This document shows, in pieces, positions 60,742-64,000 of a stretch of DNA of 64,000 nt. The stretch is from positions 88,772,327 to 88,836,326 of the forward strand of contig CM060892.1 in NCBI GenBank assembly GCA_030762935.1, read 5' to 3'. The notes under the pieces are model-generated. The model was not told the DNA's origin. It made no database searches and saw only the letters and a list, made by a program, of their open reading frames with translations. Each line of letters starts with the position of its first letter. Position 1 is the first letter of the stretch. A program made the position numbers and the translations under genes. Source of the stretch: Hymenopus coronatus (taxonomy: Eukaryota; Arthropoda; Insecta; Mantodea; Hymenopodidae).

Positions 60742-61607
60742 TTTTTTACTTTCTGTACACTACTATGTATATAGTGTGTAGAGGAAGTATTATTATTCCA
60801 GCCAAAAAATCGATACTGAGATTTCACCGGAAATACAGGTTTTGAATCCCTCTGAATAAAAAAAAAATTGGAAAAAAATTCCATGCAAGTGTGCGCGCGT
60901 GTGTGTCTACGAACAGCATAGCTCAAAAGCAAAAAATCCGTTAAATAGCAAACTTGTATTTAAGTTTATAATACTTCCAAGGATGCGGCACAAAGGTTTT
61001 CAAGAAAATACCCCACCCACAATTACATGTTTACATGGAAATTGTTTGGAAGATTTTGATTTTCTCAAAAATGTCTCTAACCATTTTGATTAAAATGTCG
61101 TATATTAAAGATATTTATCTGACAAATAAAATGTATATCTTGAATTTTCTGGGAATATCCTCTGAAAGCAACTTTATTCTGGGTGAATTTTACGGAACTT
61201 TGCATAACTGGTAAACCGTAAGAAATAGACAAAAACTAACTTAACAGAAAACGTAGAGCTCGTTAAAATACACAATTTATGCTATATACATTTTTTTCGT
61301 CCAGTGGATCATTTTTTAGACATTCCTTGTTATTAGTTTCAGGTTTAAAAAACATACTTTTCTCTTACAGGAAATGTTCAACTCCTGTCCATACAAATAA
61401 AGCAACTTCAGTCACATAGCAACCAGCTATTGGCTAATACTTCAGCCTATGCTACTCGCTTATTTCCCTTCTATTTGCATGGAAGCAAGTAATAAGGTTA
61501 TATCTCCTAATTTTTTCTCAATTAGTAAAAAAGAAGCAATACTACAATAATTTGTAGCAGAGATGTAGAGAAAGTCATATGAATGGAACACACAGGATTT
61601 TTTTATT
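60742..61607 (+). repeat. Family A copy, third of the tandem array
   Basis: Complete, from TTACTTTCTGTACAC to GAGAAAGTCATATGAATGG. It is the best preserved of the three. Confidence 0.8.
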
Positions 61608-61668
61608 TTAGACTTATAAAACTTTAAATTTTTATCCTTCTTCGTTCTATTATTGTTATAATAATAAG

Positions 61669-61999
61669 TCCATGGCACGATAGCTCACGGGGAACCTTGA
61701 CCTACCGCCCGGCCGCTGCGTCCCCCATCTCGGTCCACTACAGACGTCATGGATGGGGTGCAGTATTGGAGGGTGAGACGTGGTCAGCGCCTCGAGCCCC
61801 TCCCGGCCGGTTAATGCGGTCCTCACGACCTGGAGCCGCTACTTCTCCATCAAGTAGCTCCTCAATTGGCCCCCCAGGGACCTCACGTGGCTGAGTGCAC
61901 CCCGGTCCAGATCTCCCAACGGGGGAAAAATCCCCACGCCGGTACTGGGGATCGAACCCAGGTCTCCCGCTTGGTAGGCAGCTGCGCTACCACCGCGCT
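61669..61999 (-). mobile_element. SINE family S3, full length, GC-rich, tRNA-derived
   Basis: On the minus strand, GGTAGCGCAGCTGCCTACC (A-box region) and the B box GGTTCGATCCC (61948-61958) are followed by ACCGGCGTGGGGATTTTTCC and a CpG-rich body ending GCTATCGTGCCATGG. It is ~330 bp, far GC-richer than its surroundings, so relatively young or selectively unmutated. The plus-strand 65-codon frame is incidental. Confidence 0.85.
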
Positions 62000-62044
62000 A
62001 ATAATTTATAATAATTTTTATTAATATTGGTTTAATTATGTTTT

Positions 62045-62295
62045 CACACAATCTTTGTGTAAGAAGGTGTTGGATAGGTAGAGTCAGACTGAAAAATTCA
62101 ATGCCAAGCCGGGATTTGAAGCATGGATTTCCCGGTCTCTAGCCGGTTACTCTACCACTGAGCTACCATCGCGCATGCCGACATGGTATTAAATTTACCA
62201 GAAAACATGCGAGGCAGTTGAGAGATCGGGATATCCGTGCTTCAAATCCCGGCTATGGCAAAGAATTTCTCCGTCTCTACCTATCCAATTATTAC
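62045..62295. mobile_element. Inverted pair of S5 tRNA-like elements
   Basis: A minus-oriented arm (62071-62142) and a plus-oriented arm (62222-62290) share ATTTGAAGCATGGAT / ATCCGTGCTTCAAAT and AGGTAGAG / CTCTACCT. They could fold into a ~65-bp imperfect hairpin around a ~80-base loop that still holds an A-box-like sequence. Confidence 0.7.
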
Positions 62296-63104
62296 GAATA
62301 TTTTTATGTATCTTTCACTGAAATTGTTTACATTGTTAAACATAAATTTCATTAAATTCTGAACAAAGGTGCATAGACAATTTATAAAGTGAATTAAAAG
62401 AACTAGTCTAGAGCTTGGTTGCGGCATACGGCTCTACCCTTGGGCTGGTCAGAGATATGTGAGAAAATAAACGAAGCTTCCAGTATAGTTCATTGCTCCT
62501 TTTCACAAGGAAGGACTCACCGGTGCTAAAAAGTAGCACTCTGCATCCATTTATTTATTAACATCATGAGAGAGAGAGAAAGGTTAGGGTGAGAAAACCC
62601 TTTCTTTCCTTCAAATCCCCTCACACTTGCTCTTAGCGGCTAATGCTTCGTGTCTCCCCATACGAGCTAGGATGAAGTCAAAGCCGTGTATCGGCATTTC
62701 TTCTCTTGGAAAGCTGCTTCTCCCTCTCAGCTGACAGGGGATTAACCTCCCCTCCCATCTTCGACTTATTACACTAGGGTTGCATCATGTGGTGTAAAGG
62801 GGTGAGGTCAGGGGGGTGTAGAAATGTTACTTGCTCTGTACTACTGGAATCGGATTAGCTGGGACGTCAGAAGGCAATGGTGTTAAGGAATGGTCCAAGG
62901 AGCATTGGATGTCAGTTCGCAACCATGAGGTTGCTCGCCGTTGATCAAGTTCAGGAGGGAGGTTGGGATAAAGTGCACGATAACCACAACATACCAACAT
63001 GGACCTCTTCTCATACTGGATTTCTCCATTCGTTTGCTCTCACACTTCATAATACCCAGCCTCAATTTCTGTTTAGCAGCATTACTATAAGATTTGAAAA
63101 AAAA
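62296..63104. other. Unassigned GC-richer block
   Basis: The segments 62590-62780 and 62840-63060 are GC-richer than average. The 95-codon frame (62877-63164, +) shows no domain and runs into a family A copy. An unrecognised repeat is the likeliest explanation. Confidence 0.25.
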
Positions 63105-63957
63105 GAAACTGAAGTGTTCCATTCACATGACTTTCTCTACATCTCTGCAATAAATTATTGTTAAAACACTTATTCTTCTATTTAATTAATGCTAATCAAG
63201 AAAACAAGTGCACTAAAAGTCTTAATATTTGCTTTCTTTTAAACAGAAAGAAGAAAGGGAGTACCATGGCTAAATCAATAGTCAGTTCTTTTAAAAGCTA
63301 GCTGCTGTCTTTGTTTGTATGGACAGAAGTAGACAAATTCCCGTATGAGTATATTATAAGTTTTTAAAGCTGAAACTATGAACATAAGATATCTTAAAAA
63401 TGGTCAACTCCACGAAAAAAATGTAAATAAATTTCGTGTTTTAACTAGCTCTATATTTTTGTGTGTTAAGCATTTTTATTTCTTACGGTTTAACAGTTGC
63501 ACAAAATTCCAAAAATTGTTTACAGAATAAAAATATTTTCAGAGGATATTCCAAGAAAATTGAAGATGGACATTTTATTTGTCGTGTAAATATCGTAAAT
63601 GTAAGAGATTTCAATCAAAATCGTTAGAGCCATTTTTGAGAAAAACAAGAATTTCGAAATTTTTTCCATGTAAAGTTTAGTTGGAGATGGGGGATTTTCT
63701 AGAAAATCTTCGTATTGCATCCTTGGAAGACACTGAACTTAAATATCCAGTTTGGTATTTAATGGACTTTTTTTGTTTTTAAGCTATGCTACTCAGAGAC
63801 ACATACACGGGCATTTTTCTAAAAATGCTTTTTGGATTGAGGGGGTCTCAAAACATGTATTTCCAGTGAAATATCGGTATCGAATTTTGGGTACAATACA
63901 ATACAATACCTGCTCTATACACTATGTATATAGTATGTATGGAGAAAATAAAAGTGA
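63105..63957 (-). repeat. Family A copy
   Basis: Full length, from GTTCCATTCACATGACTTTC (63116) to GTATGGAGAAAATAAAAG. The palindrome core is ACTATGTATATAGT. Confidence 0.85.
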
Positions 63958-64000
63958 TTCCTAAGGTATTGACCCCAAACTAAGAACAATTTGAATACTA

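Larger units (their letters stand above)
58961..61605 (+). repeat. Tandem array of three family A units with shared linkers
   Basis: Three same-direction copies are each preceded by a related ~70-base linker containing AAGTTATTCATTTC and GATGGAGATATACCGATGG: near 58990 (weakest), 59870 and 60700. Periods are about 875 and 845 bases. Confidence 0.65.

Overview
This is AT-rich nuclear DNA from an animal, and nearly all of what can be recognised is repeat and transposon wreckage. Microsatellites, tRNA-derived SINEs, non-LTR retrotransposon pieces and Tc1/mariner relics are typical of a large arthropod genome (insect or chelicerate), but nothing in the window fixes the species. I found no host gene, no intact exon series, no functional tRNA or rRNA gene and no operon-like structure. 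The small open frames scattered through the window are mostly chance frames inside repeats.

The dominant component is one non-coding dispersed repeat, called family A here. A full copy is about 0.8-0.93 kb. I count about 35 copies or fragments in both orientations, covering roughly a third of the window (a by-eye estimate). One end carries a palindrome centred on CTATGTACATAG, the middle carries smaller palindromes, and the other end carries a short hairpin. The two ends share the decamer ACTTTCTCTA in inverted orientation. I do not recognise the family; it is the best candidate here for something undescribed.

Layout: 1-770 holds a broken Tc1-like transposase. At 1.4-10 kb there are family A copies, a mariner HTH relic (3.3 kb) and a mariner C-terminal relic (10.15 kb). 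At 11.1-12.7 kb there is a non-LTR reverse transcriptase fragment between SINE pieces, then a 198-bp foldback inserted into a family A copy. At 13.5-24.9 kb there are more family A copies, SINEs and a transposase C-terminal relic (20.3 kb). A minisatellite of about 62 bp x 17 lies at 25.16-26.20 kb. At 27-43 kb there are further SINEs and family A copies with long unassigned gaps. The best-preserved transposon, a DD41D mariner-type element with long inverted repeats, lies at 44.13-45.79 kb; it sits inside a family A copy and its transposase gene is broken by a frameshift and a 58-bp-armed palindrome. At 46.5-62 kb there are a second foldback, more tRNA-like SINEs and a three-unit tandem array of family A (59-61.6 kb). 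A GC-rich SINE occurs at 43 kb and 61.8 kb.

There is no coherent pathway. What the window records is layered transposition: old family A copies, later hit by mariner, foldback and SINE insertions.
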